From Desulfobacteraceae bacterium (GTDB lineage: Bacteria; Desulfobacterota; Syntrophobacteria; BM002), in NCBI GenBank assembly GCA_002899795.1, contig PPDG01000520.1:1-14297 (forward strand): DNA of 14,297 bases, read 5' to 3'. Of this stretch, positions 1 to 8,154 are shown one piece after another. Each line of letters begins with the position of its first letter. Position 1 is the first letter of the stretch. A program made the position numbers and the translations under genes. The notes beneath the pieces are model-generated. The model ran no database searches. It had not been told where the DNA came from and saw only the letters and a program-made list of their open reading frames with translations.

Positions 1-2162
1 CTCCTCCTCGACCTCTTTTTCGATGTCTCCTGGGAAGAGAAAAGAGACTGCCTTGTAGCTCAGGCGCACAACAAGGGAAAGGTTGTTGAGCTCTCTGTTC
101 GTTGGAATTTTGTGACCTGGATGGAAATCAGGTGGGGGATGGAGAATCTGCACGACCACTCCCTTGATGTTTTGGCGTGTAGGAAGTTCCTGGGGGCCAA
201 GACAGACTACGTTTTTTTGAGCCAGCCGCTTCATAAGGTCGGCAAAGTCCGGATCGTATTTGGACACATGAGGTGTCCAAAATTGTTTAATGGGGAAATG
301 CCTTGCCACAAAAGACAGCCCCTTGAAATGGTCGGGGTGGGCATGGCTCAACACCACAGCATCCAATCGACGAATACCACGGTGCCACAGATAGAGCGCC
401 ACCACATGCTGACCCACATCAAACGAACCGCCATAAAAGCCACCGCCATCGATGAGCATTGCTCCCCTGTCAGGTAATTCCACTACAGCCGAGTTGCCCT
501 GCCCCACGTCCAAATAGGTTACCCGGAGATGGGATTGTGGAGAGAGAATGTGGGAAGGAATCAGCCATGAACCGACCAGTGCCAAACAGCCAGCCGTAAT
601 GAGGCTGGTTCGCAGCCAACGAGAGGTCCTTGTGAATGGAACGAGGAGCAAAATATAAGCAAGTCCTACCTGCCAGACTCTGGGAGTCCCTGGCCAGAAT
701 GTGGCCCAGGACAGGCCGCCGAGTTTGGCTGCGAGGAGGACCACCAATTTGAGACCAAGGGTGCCAAGAGTCAAGAGGAAGCCAGCCAGCAAGGTGGAAA
801 CTGGCAGTAAACAAAGAGCCAACAGTCCGACCGGCAAAACAACAAACCCCACAAGCGGAACCGCTAGCAGGTTGGTGATCATGCCTAAAGGAGTCAAACG
901 GTGAAAATGATAAAGGACCACCGGGGCGGTAAAGAGAGATAAGATCAAGGAGGCACAAATAAACTGATACAGACGATATCCCAGTCGGCGCAATCTTTGG
1001 TCTTGACCATCCTGGGGCTGGAGTATACGCACCACTGGCAGAATAGGGAGTATCCAAACCAGGGCAACTACACCGATAAAAGAGAGCTGAAAAGATGCAG
1101 AAAAAAGAGCCTCAGGGTGAAAGCTCAGGATGAGAAAGGCTGCAAGCAGAAGGGAATTGAGAAGATCCTTTTCCCGCTGGACTACCAAGGCCAAGGTGAA
1201 GAATGCAAGCATCAGGGTGGCGCGTAGCGCAGGCAAACCCATTCCAGTGAGCAAGCCGTAAGTAAGCGCAATGGGAAATGCAGCGAGAGCGGCTACCGGA
1301 CGTGCTCCCCACCTGCCAGTCACAGCGGCAATACGCACCAGGACAAAATGAAATATCGGAAGGCAAAACCCGCCACTAGACCAAGATGAAGACCAGAAAT
1401 GGCCAGCAAATGTCCTATGCCTGCGTTGTAGAGTAGTTCTCGGAGGTCACCACTCAGTCTATAACGTTCACCGAGTAAAAGAGCTTGATGGAGGCCAGCA
1501 AGATCCGGGGGTAGCCAGGCTTCCAGAAAAACGCGGCTTCTGGTGCGGATGATATCTAGAAAATAGCTCAGCCCTATGTCTGGTTTGCTCAGGCGAACCA
1601 GTTCAGCATCTTGCCGCACATAACCTCTGACCCAAATGTGTTGGTCCGCAAGGTGTTGTCTGTAGTTGAATCCACCAGGATTACTTAGGTTTCGTATTGG
1701 CTTAATCCGTACTCGACCAATAAGACGTTGGCCCACTGACCATTGTTTTTCACAATTGCGGACGGTAAGAAGCAGGTTGCCCGAGACCGGGTGCCAGCTC
1801 TCACCCTCTTTAAAAGCTTCAAGCCGCAGGCGCATTCTGGTGCTACTGGGGCGATGTTCAAGAGAATGGGTGATGATGCCCATCAGAAACGCACTTTTTT
1901 TCTGTAGAAGCTGCTGAATCCCAGCAGGAGGCTGCGCAGGATCGGGAATTGTTGTAGAAGCGAGAGCTCCCATGACCACAAATATGGCCAGAGGCAGTAG
2001 GCGCAATCTCAGCCCCCGCACAGTTAGGAAGCAAAGCAGAGCGCAGAGGAATATGGCCAAAACCACGAGAATAAAAGGTTCTACAGGGAGGTGACGTCCC
2101 GCAAATATGCCGCAACACAAGCTAATGAGCAGATAGAAAAGAGGACGGTGTACAGTTGACAT
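1..2162 (-). CDS. comEC: ComEC/Rec2-type DNA-uptake channel protein, frameshifted and 3'-partial
   Basis: ComEC forms the inner-membrane channel that passes single-stranded DNA into the cell during natural transformation. The first 280 codons (2162 down to 1320) give a hydrophobic N-terminus and a soluble N-terminal domain, then the family signature GHLLAISGLHLGLVAG of the Competence domain. That frame stops at 1322-1320. The rest of the protein continues in another frame, open all the way to base 1: several membrane segments, then the C-terminal metallo-beta-lactamase-like domain with YLDVGQGNSAVVEL, LIDGGG and the metal-binding motif LSHAHPDHFKG. Both halves are clearly one gene. One extra base in the A4 run at 1345-1348 would join them as GFAFRYFIFVLVRIAAV. 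The 3' end lies outside the window; about 715 codons are visible. The start ATG has no clear Shine-Dalgarno. The identification is firm, but whether the gene works is open. Confidence 0.9.
1345..1348 (-). other. Probable frameshift point in comEC (A4/T4 homopolymer)
   Basis: The upstream comEC frame reads into a stop at 1322-1320, while the downstream half is in the -1 frame. Inserting one base into this four-base homopolymer restores a continuous ComEC-like sequence. A second A4 run at 1365-1368 is the alternative, but it gives a less family-like junction (GFCLPIF). No canonical X XXY YYZ slippery heptamer is present, so programmed frameshifting is unlikely. A real mutation or a sequencing/assembly indel both fit. 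Confidence 0.7.
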
Positions 2163-2220
2163 GAAATGTGCGCCATTTCAAGATAAGGTGTTGATGCCCT
2201 TTGGTGGCCACTAGATGTGG

Positions 2221-2388
2221 CCGTCACTACGCTACGCGGTCATTTGGCTAAAGCCGTCAATACGCTACGCTGTCATTTATGGTCATTTATTGTTAAGATA
2301 TAATGACCTAATGACGGCCGTAAGGCCTCATGACGGGCGTAGCCCAAGTGACAGCGAAGCGCGCAGCGCGGAGTGTAATGACCTGTGG
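2221..2388. repeat. Head-to-head intergenic repeat block with central hairpin
   Basis: Two direct copies with a 33-base period (2221-2245 and 2254-2278) match at 23 of 25 positions and share the core TACGCTACGC. On the right side (about 2311-2360) related units appear in opposite orientation: TGACGGCCGTAAG, TGACGGGCGTAGC, TGACAGCGAAGC. The two sets face each other around an imperfect hairpin, with left arm 2272-2289 (GTCATTTATGGTCATTTA) and right arm 2299-2315 (TATAATGACCTAATGAC). The block fills the gap between murA and comEC and contains no credible gene. It looks like a REP-type or degenerate palindromic repeat cluster. Confidence 0.7.
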
Positions 2389-2392
2389 GTGC

Positions 2393-2420
2393 CCAGTGCT
2401 TACTGCTTAGTGCCTAGTTA
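2393..2420. repeat. Degenerate heptanucleotide tandem array (4 units)
   Basis: Four consecutive 7-base units: CCAGTGC, TTACTGC, TTAGTGC, CTAGTTA. The array ends 9 bases before the murA stop codon (minus strand). The period is exact but the units are degenerate, as in the other arrays in this window. Confidence 0.65.
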
Positions 2421-2429
2421 TTTCGCTGC

Positions 2430-3680
2430 TTACTCCCTGATACGCTTAATGCTTGCGCCTACCCCACTCAGCTTCTCTTCCAGCCGTTCGTAGCCCCGGT
2501 CGAGGTGGTAGACCCGGGATACCTCGGTAACGCCTTCGGCGGCCAACCCGGCCAGGACCAGCGAGGCACTGGCCCTTAGATCCGTGGCCATCACCGGGGC
2601 GCCCTGCAGTTTTGACCGGCCACGCACAACTGCCGTATTGCCTTCAATGCTGATATCGGCACCCATACGCTTCAACTCGCTCACATGCATGAAGCGGTTT
2701 TCGAATATTTTTTCGATGATTATGCTCTGGCCATCTGCCAGGCACATCATTGCCATAATCTGAGCTTGCATATCAGTGGGAAAACCAGGATAGGGGTTGG
2801 TCTTGACGTCTATATTATGGATTGTTTCACCAGCAGAACAGGTAATGTAGTCATCGCCGATTTCGAAGCGCATGCCAGCCTGTTCCAGCTTATGAATAAC
2901 CGCTTCCACATGTTCCGGGATGCAAGGCCGGACAGTGATGCTTCCCCGGGTGATGCCCGCGGCAGTGAGATATGTTGCAACCTCAATACGATCGGGCATG
3001 ATGGTGTGGTCCAGAGGTTGTAATTCCGACACTCCTTCAATGGTGATCACTGAGGTGCCGGCACCTTGAATGGAACCGCCCATGTTGGTGAGACAGCTGG
3101 CCAGTTCTACTACCTCCGGTTCCCGGGCGGCATTCTCTAGGACCGTCTGACCTTCAGCAAGCACGGCAGTCATCATGATATTCGCAGTGCCAGTAACCGT
3201 AGGAATGTCAAAATAAATGTGATTGCCAACCAACTTCTGGGCAGAGGCCTCCACATAGCCATGCTTCAATTCGATGTTGACACCCAATCGTTCCAGCCCA
3301 CTCAAATGGAGATTAATAGGCCGGGCGCCAATGGCGCAGCCTCCGGGCAGGGAGACTCTGGCCCTCTTGAAGCGGGCCACCAGTGGACCTAATACCAGGA
3401 CCGAAGCTCGCATGGTTTTGACGAGATCGTAGGGTACCTCATAATCGTCCACAGTTTCGGTGTGAATACTGAGGGGATCGCCTTCTTCAAAGGTGGCGCC
3501 GAGGTGGTAAAGAAGGGTCTTGGTGGTACGAATGTCCCTCAGGTGGGGAATATTTCGAAGCCGATGAACACCGCCGACAAGAAGAGTTGCGGCAAGCAGT
3601 GGAAGTGCCGCATTCTTGGCGCCACTCGCCTCCACAGTACCATGCAGAGGGCGGCCGCCTTCAATGATAATTTTGTCCAT
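2430..3680 (-). CDS. murA: UDP-N-acetylglucosamine 1-carboxyvinyltransferase
   Basis: MurA transfers enolpyruvate from PEP to UDP-GlcNAc, the first committed step of peptidoglycan precursor synthesis, in the cytoplasm. The 416 residues match the usual length. The N-terminus contains GAKNAALP with the substrate-binding Lys22/Asn23. The catalytic cysteine lies at exactly position 115 in LPGGCAIGARP, so this is the fosfomycin-sensitive Cys form rather than the Asp form. The catalytic Asp is seen in YPGFPTDMQAQ near residue 304, and the C-terminal DRGYERLEEKL is conserved. The start is supported by GAGG eight bases before the ATG. It lies downstream of prmC on the same strand, separated by about 115 bases of heptameric repeats, and upstream of comEC. 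Confidence 0.98.
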   Translation of the reverse strand: MDKIIIEGGRPLHGTVEASGAKNAALPLLAATLLVGGVHRLRNIPHLRDIRTTKTLLYHLGATFEEGDPLSIHTETVDDYEVPYDLVKTMRASVLVLGPLVARFKRARVSLPGGCAIGARPINLHLSGLERLGVNIELKHGYVEASAQKLVGNHIYFDIPTVTGTANIMMTAVLAEGQTVLENAAREPEVVELASCLTNMGGSIQGAGTSVITIEGVSELQPLDHTIMPDRIEVATYLTAAGITRGSITVRPCIPEHVEAVIHKLEQAGMRFEIGDDYITCSAGETIHNIDVKTNPYPGFPTDMQAQIMAMMCLADGQSIIIEKIFENRFMHVSELKRMGADISIEGNTAVVRGRSKLQGAPVMATDLRASASLVLAGLAAEGVTEVSRVYHLDRGYERLEEKLSGVGASIKRIRE

Positions 3681-3711
3681 CAGTTAAACCTCAGGTGGAA
3701 AGCATATCATG

Positions 3712-3793
3712 AGTAGTCAGTAGCCAGTAGGAAAAGAACATAGAGTAACCGATCTTGAATTTTCCCTATGCTCCATGCCCCATGCTCTATGCC
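3712..3793. repeat. Two degenerate heptanucleotide arrays between prmC and murA
   Basis: 3712-3732 holds AGTAGTC, AGTAGCC, AGTAGGA. 3766-3793 holds CTATGCT, CCATGCC, CCATGCT, CTATGCC (consensus YYATGCY). The second array ends two bases from the prmC stop codon. The words differ between the arrays but the 7-base period is exact in both. They occupy most of the spacer between two cotranscribed-looking genes, so they are probably transcribed as mRNA spacer. Confidence 0.7.
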
Positions 3794-3795
3794 CA

Positions 3796-4668
3796 TTATT
3801 TTTTGATGGCAACCAAAACTCGATCTAACTTGCTGTAATCCTTAATTATCCGGTAGTCTTCATAGTGCTGACTATCTTTTGCTAGTGCAGAGACACTCTC
3901 AGTCTGATCAGCCCCCATTTCCATAAAGAGAGCACCAGCCTGGCACAAGACCGTGGGGGCTTCTGCAATGATGTGCCTGATGGCTGCCAGACCGTCAGGG
4001 CCGCCCTCCAGGGCGTGATGAGGCTCAAAGTCACGAATCTCCCGGGGAAGTTCCAAGATTTCAGCATGGCTGACGTAGGGGGGATTCGTAACTACCACCT
4101 TGAATCTCTGCGAACCACCGGGTATGGCGGCAAACATGTCGCCTCGGACAAAAAGGATCCTCTGATCTACGTCATGTAGCTTAGCATTCTCCTGTGCTAA
4201 CCGCAGGGCAGCCATGGAGAGGTCTGTGGCCACGATTCTGGCTGCTGGTAATTCCCGAGCCAGGGCGATAGCTATTGCACCTGACCCAGTCCCCAGATCC
4301 AGAATATCGACGTTCGGGTCAGCCTTGTCAAGGAATTCCAACACAGCCGCCACCAGCACTTCTGTTTCTGGTCTGGGAATAAGCACATCTGGGGTTACGC
4401 GCAAAGGCAGCGACCAGAACTCCTGGAGTCCGGTGATATATTGGTTGGGCTCCCCCCCAAGGCGGCGTTTGATACACGCTCGGTACGCTGTCAGTTCGTT
4501 CGTTTCCATAGGCCGGTCGTAATTCAAGTAGAGGAAGAGGCGGTCTTCTGCGAGCACATGAGCGAGCAGTACTTCCGCAGAAGTGCGAGGCTCGGACACA
4601 TTGTTTCTCTGGAAATAATCAGTGGTCCACTGTAGGAGTTTCAGGACGGTCCAGGATTCTTCAGGCAT
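3796..4668 (-). CDS. prmC: Peptide chain release factor N5-glutamine methyltransferase
   Basis: PrmC (HemK) methylates the glutamine of the GGQ motif in release factors, using S-adenosylmethionine. From the ATG chosen here the protein has 290 residues: an N-terminal helical substrate-binding domain (about 1-85), LIPRPETE at 97-102, the SAM-binding DILDLGTGSGAIAIA from 121, and the catalytic NPPY at 195-198 followed by the typical EPHHALEGGPDGL. A longer reading from 4743 adds 25 residues that only overlap prfA coding sequence and look unlike the family, so I prefer 4668. That ATG overlaps the prfA stop by 8 bases (ATGCCTGA), which suggests translational coupling of the enzyme to its substrate's gene. 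Confidence 0.96.
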   Translation of the reverse strand: MPEESWTVLKLLQWTTDYFQRNNVSEPRTSAEVLLAHVLAEDRLFLYLNYDRPMETNELTAYRACIKRRLGGEPNQYITGLQEFWSLPLRVTPDVLIPRPETEVLVAAVLEFLDKADPNVDILDLGTGSGAIAIALARELPAARIVATDLSMAALRLAQENAKLHDVDQRILFVRGDMFAAIPGGSQRFKVVVTNPPYVSHAEILELPREIRDFEPHHALEGGPDGLAAIRHIIAEAPTVLCQAGALFMEMGADQTESVSALAKDSQHYEDYRIIKDYSKLDRVLVAIKK

Positions 4669-5731
4669 GGTTCGATTGCATGATCGACTCTGCTTCGAAA
4701 TGGGTCGTGAGTGGATCGATGATGGAGTTGATCTCTCCCTCAAGAACGTGTTCCAGCTTATACAGCGTTAGATTGATCCGGTGTTCGGTTACCCGGTTCT
4801 GTGGGAAATTGTAAGTGCGAACGCGTTCACTGCGATCACCGGTTCCCACTTGGCTCTTGCGGTCTTCAGCGGTTTTGTCCCGCTGCTCTTGCTGCTTTCT
4901 GTCCAAGAGTCTGGCGCGCAGCACCTTCAAGGCTTTGGCCTTGTTCTTGTGCTGAGATTTTTCATCCTGGCAGATGACCACCAGACCGGTGGGTTCATGG
5001 GTTATGCGGACCGCCGAATCAGTGGTGTTGACACTCTGGCCTCCTGGGCCCGAAGAGCGGAAGACGTCAACGCGAAGGTCGTTGGGTTCAATTTCCACCT
5101 CCACCTCTTCAGCTTCGGGGAATACAGCAACAGTTACGGCGGAGGTATGTATTCGACCCTGCGACTCGGTGGTGGGAACTCGCTGCACCCGGTGGACGCC
5201 GCTTTCAAATTTGAGACGGCTGTAGGCACGGTTGCCTGAAAGGGAGAAGATCACTTCCTTGAACCCACCAATCCCAGTGGCGTGGCTACTGAGCACATCA
5301 ACTTTCCAACTCATCAGTTCGGCATACTTAGTGTACATTCTGAACAGATCAGCAGCAAAAAGGGCTGCCTCATCGCCACCGGTTCCGGCACGGATTTCCA
5401 GAATCACATCCTTATCGTCATTGGGATCTTTAGGAGTAAGGAGTCGCTTGAGCTCGTCCTCGAGTTCATCCAATTCAGTCTGGATCTGACTGCTGTCTTC
5501 TTGGGCAAGTTCCCTGATATCTGGGTCTGCGTCACTGAGAAGTTCGCGGTTCTCCTCGAGCCTGGCGGCGAGCTCCCTATGCTTCCTGAATGTCTGAACG
5601 CAGGGCATAAGATCAGCATGTTCTTTGGCAAGGCGCTGGTATTCTCGTTGATTGGCAATTGTCGCCGAATCACTCAGCTCCTTTTCCAATTCAAGATAGC
5701 GTGACTCTACGCTCTCCAACTTGTCGAACAT
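4661..5731 (-). CDS. prfA: Peptide chain release factor 1
   Basis: RF1 recognises UAA and UAG stop codons in the ribosomal A site and triggers peptidyl-tRNA hydrolysis. The 356 residues match the family. Residues 186-188 are PTT, the PxT codon-reading tripeptide of RF1 (RF2 would have SPF), in VQRVPTTESQGRIHTS. The catalytic GGQ is at 230-232 in RSSGPGGQSVNTTDSA. The N-terminal half is the usual coiled-coil domain rich in Glu, Leu and Arg, with EIRAGTGGDEAALFA at 112-126. It sits between rpmE, ending about 20 bases upstream, and prmC, which overlaps its stop. This is the common rpmE-prfA-prmC order. Confidence 0.98.
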   Translation of the reverse strand: MFDKLESVESRYLELEKELSDSATIANQREYQRLAKEHADLMPCVQTFRKHRELAARLEENRELLSDADPDIRELAQEDSSQIQTELDELEDELKRLLTPKDPNDDKDVILEIRAGTGGDEAALFAADLFRMYTKYAELMSWKVDVLSSHATGIGGFKEVIFSLSGNRAYSRLKFESGVHRVQRVPTTESQGRIHTSAVTVAVFPEAEEVEVEIEPNDLRVDVFRSSGPGGQSVNTTDSAVRITHEPTGLVVICQDEKSQHKNKAKALKVLRARLLDRKQQEQRDKTAEDRKSQVGTGDRSERVRTYNFPQNRVTEHRINLTLYKLEHVLEGEINSIIDPLTTHFEAESIMQSNHA

Positions 5732-5753
5732 GTCGGTTCACCGCCCGAGGAGA

Positions 5754-6179
5754 TTACTCCGCAGTCTCCTCTTGCTTCTCCTCTTTCTTTGGCTCTTTCT
5801 TGGCGTCTTCCTTTACTTGTTTCTTAGCCTCTTTCTTAACGTCTTTCGTTGCTTTTTTCTTTGGCTCTTTCTTGGCTTCTTTCTTGGCTTCTTTCTTAAC
5901 TACTTCCTGTGCTTCTTCCTGCACTACTTCCTTTACTTCTTCCTGCACTGCTTCCTTAACTTCTTCCTTGTTTTTTCCCAAATAGTCACCGTATTTCCTG
6001 CGGAAGCGCTCAATGCGCCCAGCCGAATCGACCAACTTCTGCTTGCCTGTGTAAAAGGGGTGGCATTGGGAGCAAATCTCAATACTTATGTTTTCTTTGG
6101 TTGAGCCAGCCTCAAACTCATGGCCACAGTGACAGCGAACAGTGGTCATCCCGTATTCGGGGTGGATGTCCTTTTTCAT
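5754..6179 (-). CDS. rpmE: 50S ribosomal protein L31 with long Lys/Glu-rich C-terminal tail
   Basis: L31 bridges the 50S and 30S subunits. Residues 1-64 are a complete zinc-binding L31 (C+ type): MKKDIHPEYG at the N-terminus, Cys16, Cys18, Cys36 and Cys39 as likely ligands, then HPFYTGKQK and GRIERFRRKYG. The family normally ends near residue 65-75. Here about 75 more residues follow, made almost only of Lys, Glu, Ala, Val, Gln and Asp in repeats such as EEVKE, KKEAKKE and KKEPKKE. The tail is in frame with a clean stop and resembles histone-H1-like or coiled/disordered polyampholyte tails. The Shine-Dalgarno AAGGAAGG lies just upstream. The core assignment is certain; the role of the tail is unknown. 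Confidence 0.95.
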   Translation of the reverse strand: MKKDIHPEYGMTTVRCHCGHEFEAGSTKENISIEICSQCHPFYTGKQKLVDSAGRIERFRRKYGDYLGKNKEEVKEAVQEEVKEVVQEEAQEVVKKEAKKEAKKEPKKKATKDVKKEAKKQVKEDAKKEPKKEEKQEETAE

Positions 6180-6211
6180 AGCTTTCCTTCCTTACCAGTA
6201 TCAATATTAGT

Positions 6212-6228
6212 TGCAACGCATCGTTGCA
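6212..6228. promoter_or_regulatory. Perfect 7-bp dyad in the rpmE leader
   Basis: TGCAACG, CAT, CGTTGCA forms a perfect inverted repeat 33 bases before the rpmE start. It could be an operator, for example a zinc-responsive site since L31 here is a zinc protein, or an RNA hairpin for autoregulation. The sequence does not decide, and it is not the classic enterobacterial Zur consensus. Confidence 0.4.
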
Positions 6229-6231
6229 GAT

Positions 6232-6268
6232 ACACCAAAAACCTGACCCCTGTTATAAAAGGGGTCAG
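6232..6268 (-). terminator. Intrinsic terminator after rho
   Basis: Read on the minus strand, an 8-bp perfect stem (CTGACCCC/GGGGTCAG, 6243-6250 and 6261-6268) with a 10-base A/T-rich loop is followed by GGTTTTTGG. It lies between rho and rpmE and would end or attenuate rho transcription before the L31 operon. Confidence 0.75.
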
Positions 6269-6345
6269 CTCACAAATCTCCTTAGGATAGTCTCACAGGA
6301 GCTTTTTGGCAAGATTTTTTTGGCGGGGAACTGGAACCAGCTACT

Positions 6346-7623
6346 TCATTGATTCATGGAATCCAGAAATTCAGCGTTGTCACTAGTGCCCGACAGTTTG
6401 TCCAACAAAAACTCCATGGCGTCTACGGTGTTAAGGGGAGACAGGAGCTTGCGCAGGATCCATATACGGTTGAGATCTTCAGGCGGCAGCAACAACTCTT
6501 CTTTCCGGGTGCCAGAGCGGTTGATATCAATGGATGGAAAGATTCGCCGATCGGCCAATTTCCGATCCAGATGAATCTCCATATTTCCTGTACCCTTGAA
6601 CTCTTCGAAGATCACCTCATCCATCCGGCTACCGGTGTCAACCAGTGCGGTGGCAATGATGGTAAGACTTCCTCCACCCTCAATGTTGCGAGCTGCACCA
6701 AAAAAACGTTTCGGTCGGTGCAGGGCGTTGGAGTCAACACCGCCCGAAAGAATCTTGCCACTGGGCGGAACCACAGTGTTATAAGCGCGGGCCAGTCTGG
6801 TAATGCTATCCAGAAGTATTACCACATCACGCTTGTGTTCAACCAAACGCTTAGCCTTCTCGATCACCATCTCAGCAACTTGCACATGGCGTTGTGCCGG
6901 TTCGTCGAAAGTAGAACTAACCACTTCCGCCTTCACCGATCGCTCCATATCGGTGACCTCTTCCGGCCGTTCATCAATAAGCAGCACGATCATGTACACG
7001 TCCTTGTGGTTGGCCGAAATGCTATTGGCAATGGCCTGCAACATCATGGTCTTTCCGGTTCGAGGAGAAGCCACAATGAGCCCCCTCTGGCCTTTACCGA
7101 GGGGGGTGAGCATATCCATAACCCGGTTGGAATAACTGTCAGCCTCGGTCTCCAAACTTACTTTTTCCTCAGGGTAGAGGGGAACGAGATTGTCAAAGAG
7201 AATCTTGTCCCTTGTATCCTCTGGGTTCTCGTAATTTACTGCCTCCACTTTCAGCAAAGCGAAGTAGCGCTCACCTTCCTTCGGTGGACGGATTTGTCCT
7301 GAGACAGTATCTCCCGTTCGGAGACCAAATCGCCGGATTTGGGATGGGGATACATAAATATCGTCAGGGCCAGGAAGGTAGTTGTAGCTCTGCGCTCTGA
7401 GAAAGCCGAACCCGTCCGGCAGGGTTTCCAAGACGCCCTCCCCGTAAATCAAGCCATCTTGTTCTGCTTGTGCTTGAAGCAACGCAAAGATTAACTCCTG
7501 TTTACGCATGGTGCTGAAGCCCTCCACACCATACTCCTTGGCCATCTGTATCAAACCTTTAATATTCTGTTCTTTAAGTTGTACGAGATCCATACTTTGC
7601 TGCCCAGTTGTTACGCCGGGCAT
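6346..7623 (-). CDS. rho: Transcription termination factor Rho
   Basis: Rho is a homohexameric RNA-dependent ATPase/translocase that ends transcription of untranslated RNA. The 425 residues are close to the usual 419. The N-terminal helical part has the Rho pattern (LVQLKEQNIKGLIQMAKEYG). The cold-shock-like RNA-binding domain shows RNP1 GFGFLR at 71-76. The ATPase core shows Walker A SPRTGKTM at 186-193, DERPEEVTDM from 217, and Walker B VVILLD at 267-272 followed by SITRLARAYN. The Q/R-loop region has PSGKILSGGVDSNAL and GAARNIEGGGSLTI. The ATG at 7623 has AGGAG only two bases away. Met11 (MDLVQLKEQ) is an alternative start that fits the family N-terminus but lacks a ribosome site. Confidence 0.98.
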   Translation of the reverse strand: MPGVTTGQQSMDLVQLKEQNIKGLIQMAKEYGVEGFSTMRKQELIFALLQAQAEQDGLIYGEGVLETLPDGFGFLRAQSYNYLPGPDDIYVSPSQIRRFGLRTGDTVSGQIRPPKEGERYFALLKVEAVNYENPEDTRDKILFDNLVPLYPEEKVSLETEADSYSNRVMDMLTPLGKGQRGLIVASPRTGKTMMLQAIANSISANHKDVYMIVLLIDERPEEVTDMERSVKAEVVSSTFDEPAQRHVQVAEMVIEKAKRLVEHKRDVVILLDSITRLARAYNTVVPPSGKILSGGVDSNALHRPKRFFGAARNIEGGGSLTIIATALVDTGSRMDEVIFEEFKGTGNMEIHLDRKLADRRIFPSIDINRSGTRKEELLLPPEDLNRIWILRKLLSPLNTVDAMEFLLDKLSGTSDNAEFLDSMNQ

Positions 7624-8154
7624 TTCTCCTTTCGTCTAGTCGTTAGGTAACTATTTGTCAGTCTTTTCCGCCGTTTGTTTATTCTTGACGCATTTGAATC
7701 ACAGTGAACAATCCCAGGCTACGCCGCAGCGCAACTTGAACTCAGCAGGAACCTGTTCGGCAAGGATTTTTATGAAAGGCTCAGTAGAGTGGGGCACAGT
7801 GTGGTGTTGCGCCAATTTCAAAGATTGTTTCTGTTTCCGTTATATTGTCCTTATGAACGTCCGCCAGCATGGTACCAGCACTATAAAGCTGCAACAGATG
7901 CCCGTCTGGAATATCGCCTCCGGTTGGCACGAATTTACTTGAAACCAAAGACCTCGTTGGGATTGCTGGCGGCTTACTGGCCAGGATTTGAATTATTGTT
8001 GTTGGAAAAACTCCTCAGGCAGGAAGTTTTGCAAATCGCTTGCTATCACTAACGTGTACTTCAAATCTAAAACACAGACACTGCACTGTCAAGTCTTTTT
8101 TGTTTTACGTTCGCTATGAAGGCCTGCAAATACCGTTCCGAAATGGTATCTAAA
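7624..8154. other. Gap between rho and the 190-bp palindromic element
   Basis: Apart from the doubtful small frame at 7789-8052, this stretch shows no recognisable gene, tRNA or tandem repeat. It must contain the rho promoter on the minus strand, but I see no near-consensus -35/-10 pair. Confidence 0.4.
7789..8052 (+). CDS. Possible small hypothetical protein or gene remnant
   Basis: An 87-residue frame starts with GTG, with GAAAGG about nine bases upstream, and lies in the gap between rho and bamD on the opposite strand. The product is Leu/Arg/Tyr-rich, with a protein-like C-terminal half (RLARIYLKPKTSLGLLAAYWPGF... LLLLEKLLRQEV) and two WY/YW aromatic clusters. The same frame stays open upstream to 7708 (NLFGKDFYERLSRVGHS) without another start codon, so this may be the surviving end of a decayed gene. 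I recognise no family. It could also be a chance frame. Confidence 0.3.
   Translation: MGHSVVLRQFQRLFLFPLYCPYERPPAWYQHYKAATDARLEYRLRLARIYLKPKTSLGLLAAYWPGFELLLLEKLLRQEVLQIACYH

Noticed and set aside
470..1366. Two minus-strand frames (470-1057 and 1112-1366) that look like genes
   Set aside because: They are out-of-frame shadows of the comEC second half; the true frame gives the ComEC membrane and metallo-beta-lactamase-like domains through to base 1.
1320..1372. Programmed -1 frameshift in comEC
   Set aside because: No X XXY YYZ slippery heptamer in the zero frame and no obvious downstream stimulatory hairpin; a simple indel explains it better.
2221..2388. CRISPR array
   Set aside because: Only two direct copies with an 8-base gap and then inverted units; no regular repeat-spacer pattern and no cas genes.
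5659..6104. Plus-strand hydrophobic frames opposite rpmE
   Set aside because: The Phe/Leu/Ser-rich products are the antisense of the Lys/Glu-rich L31 tail, with no ribosome site or conserved features.
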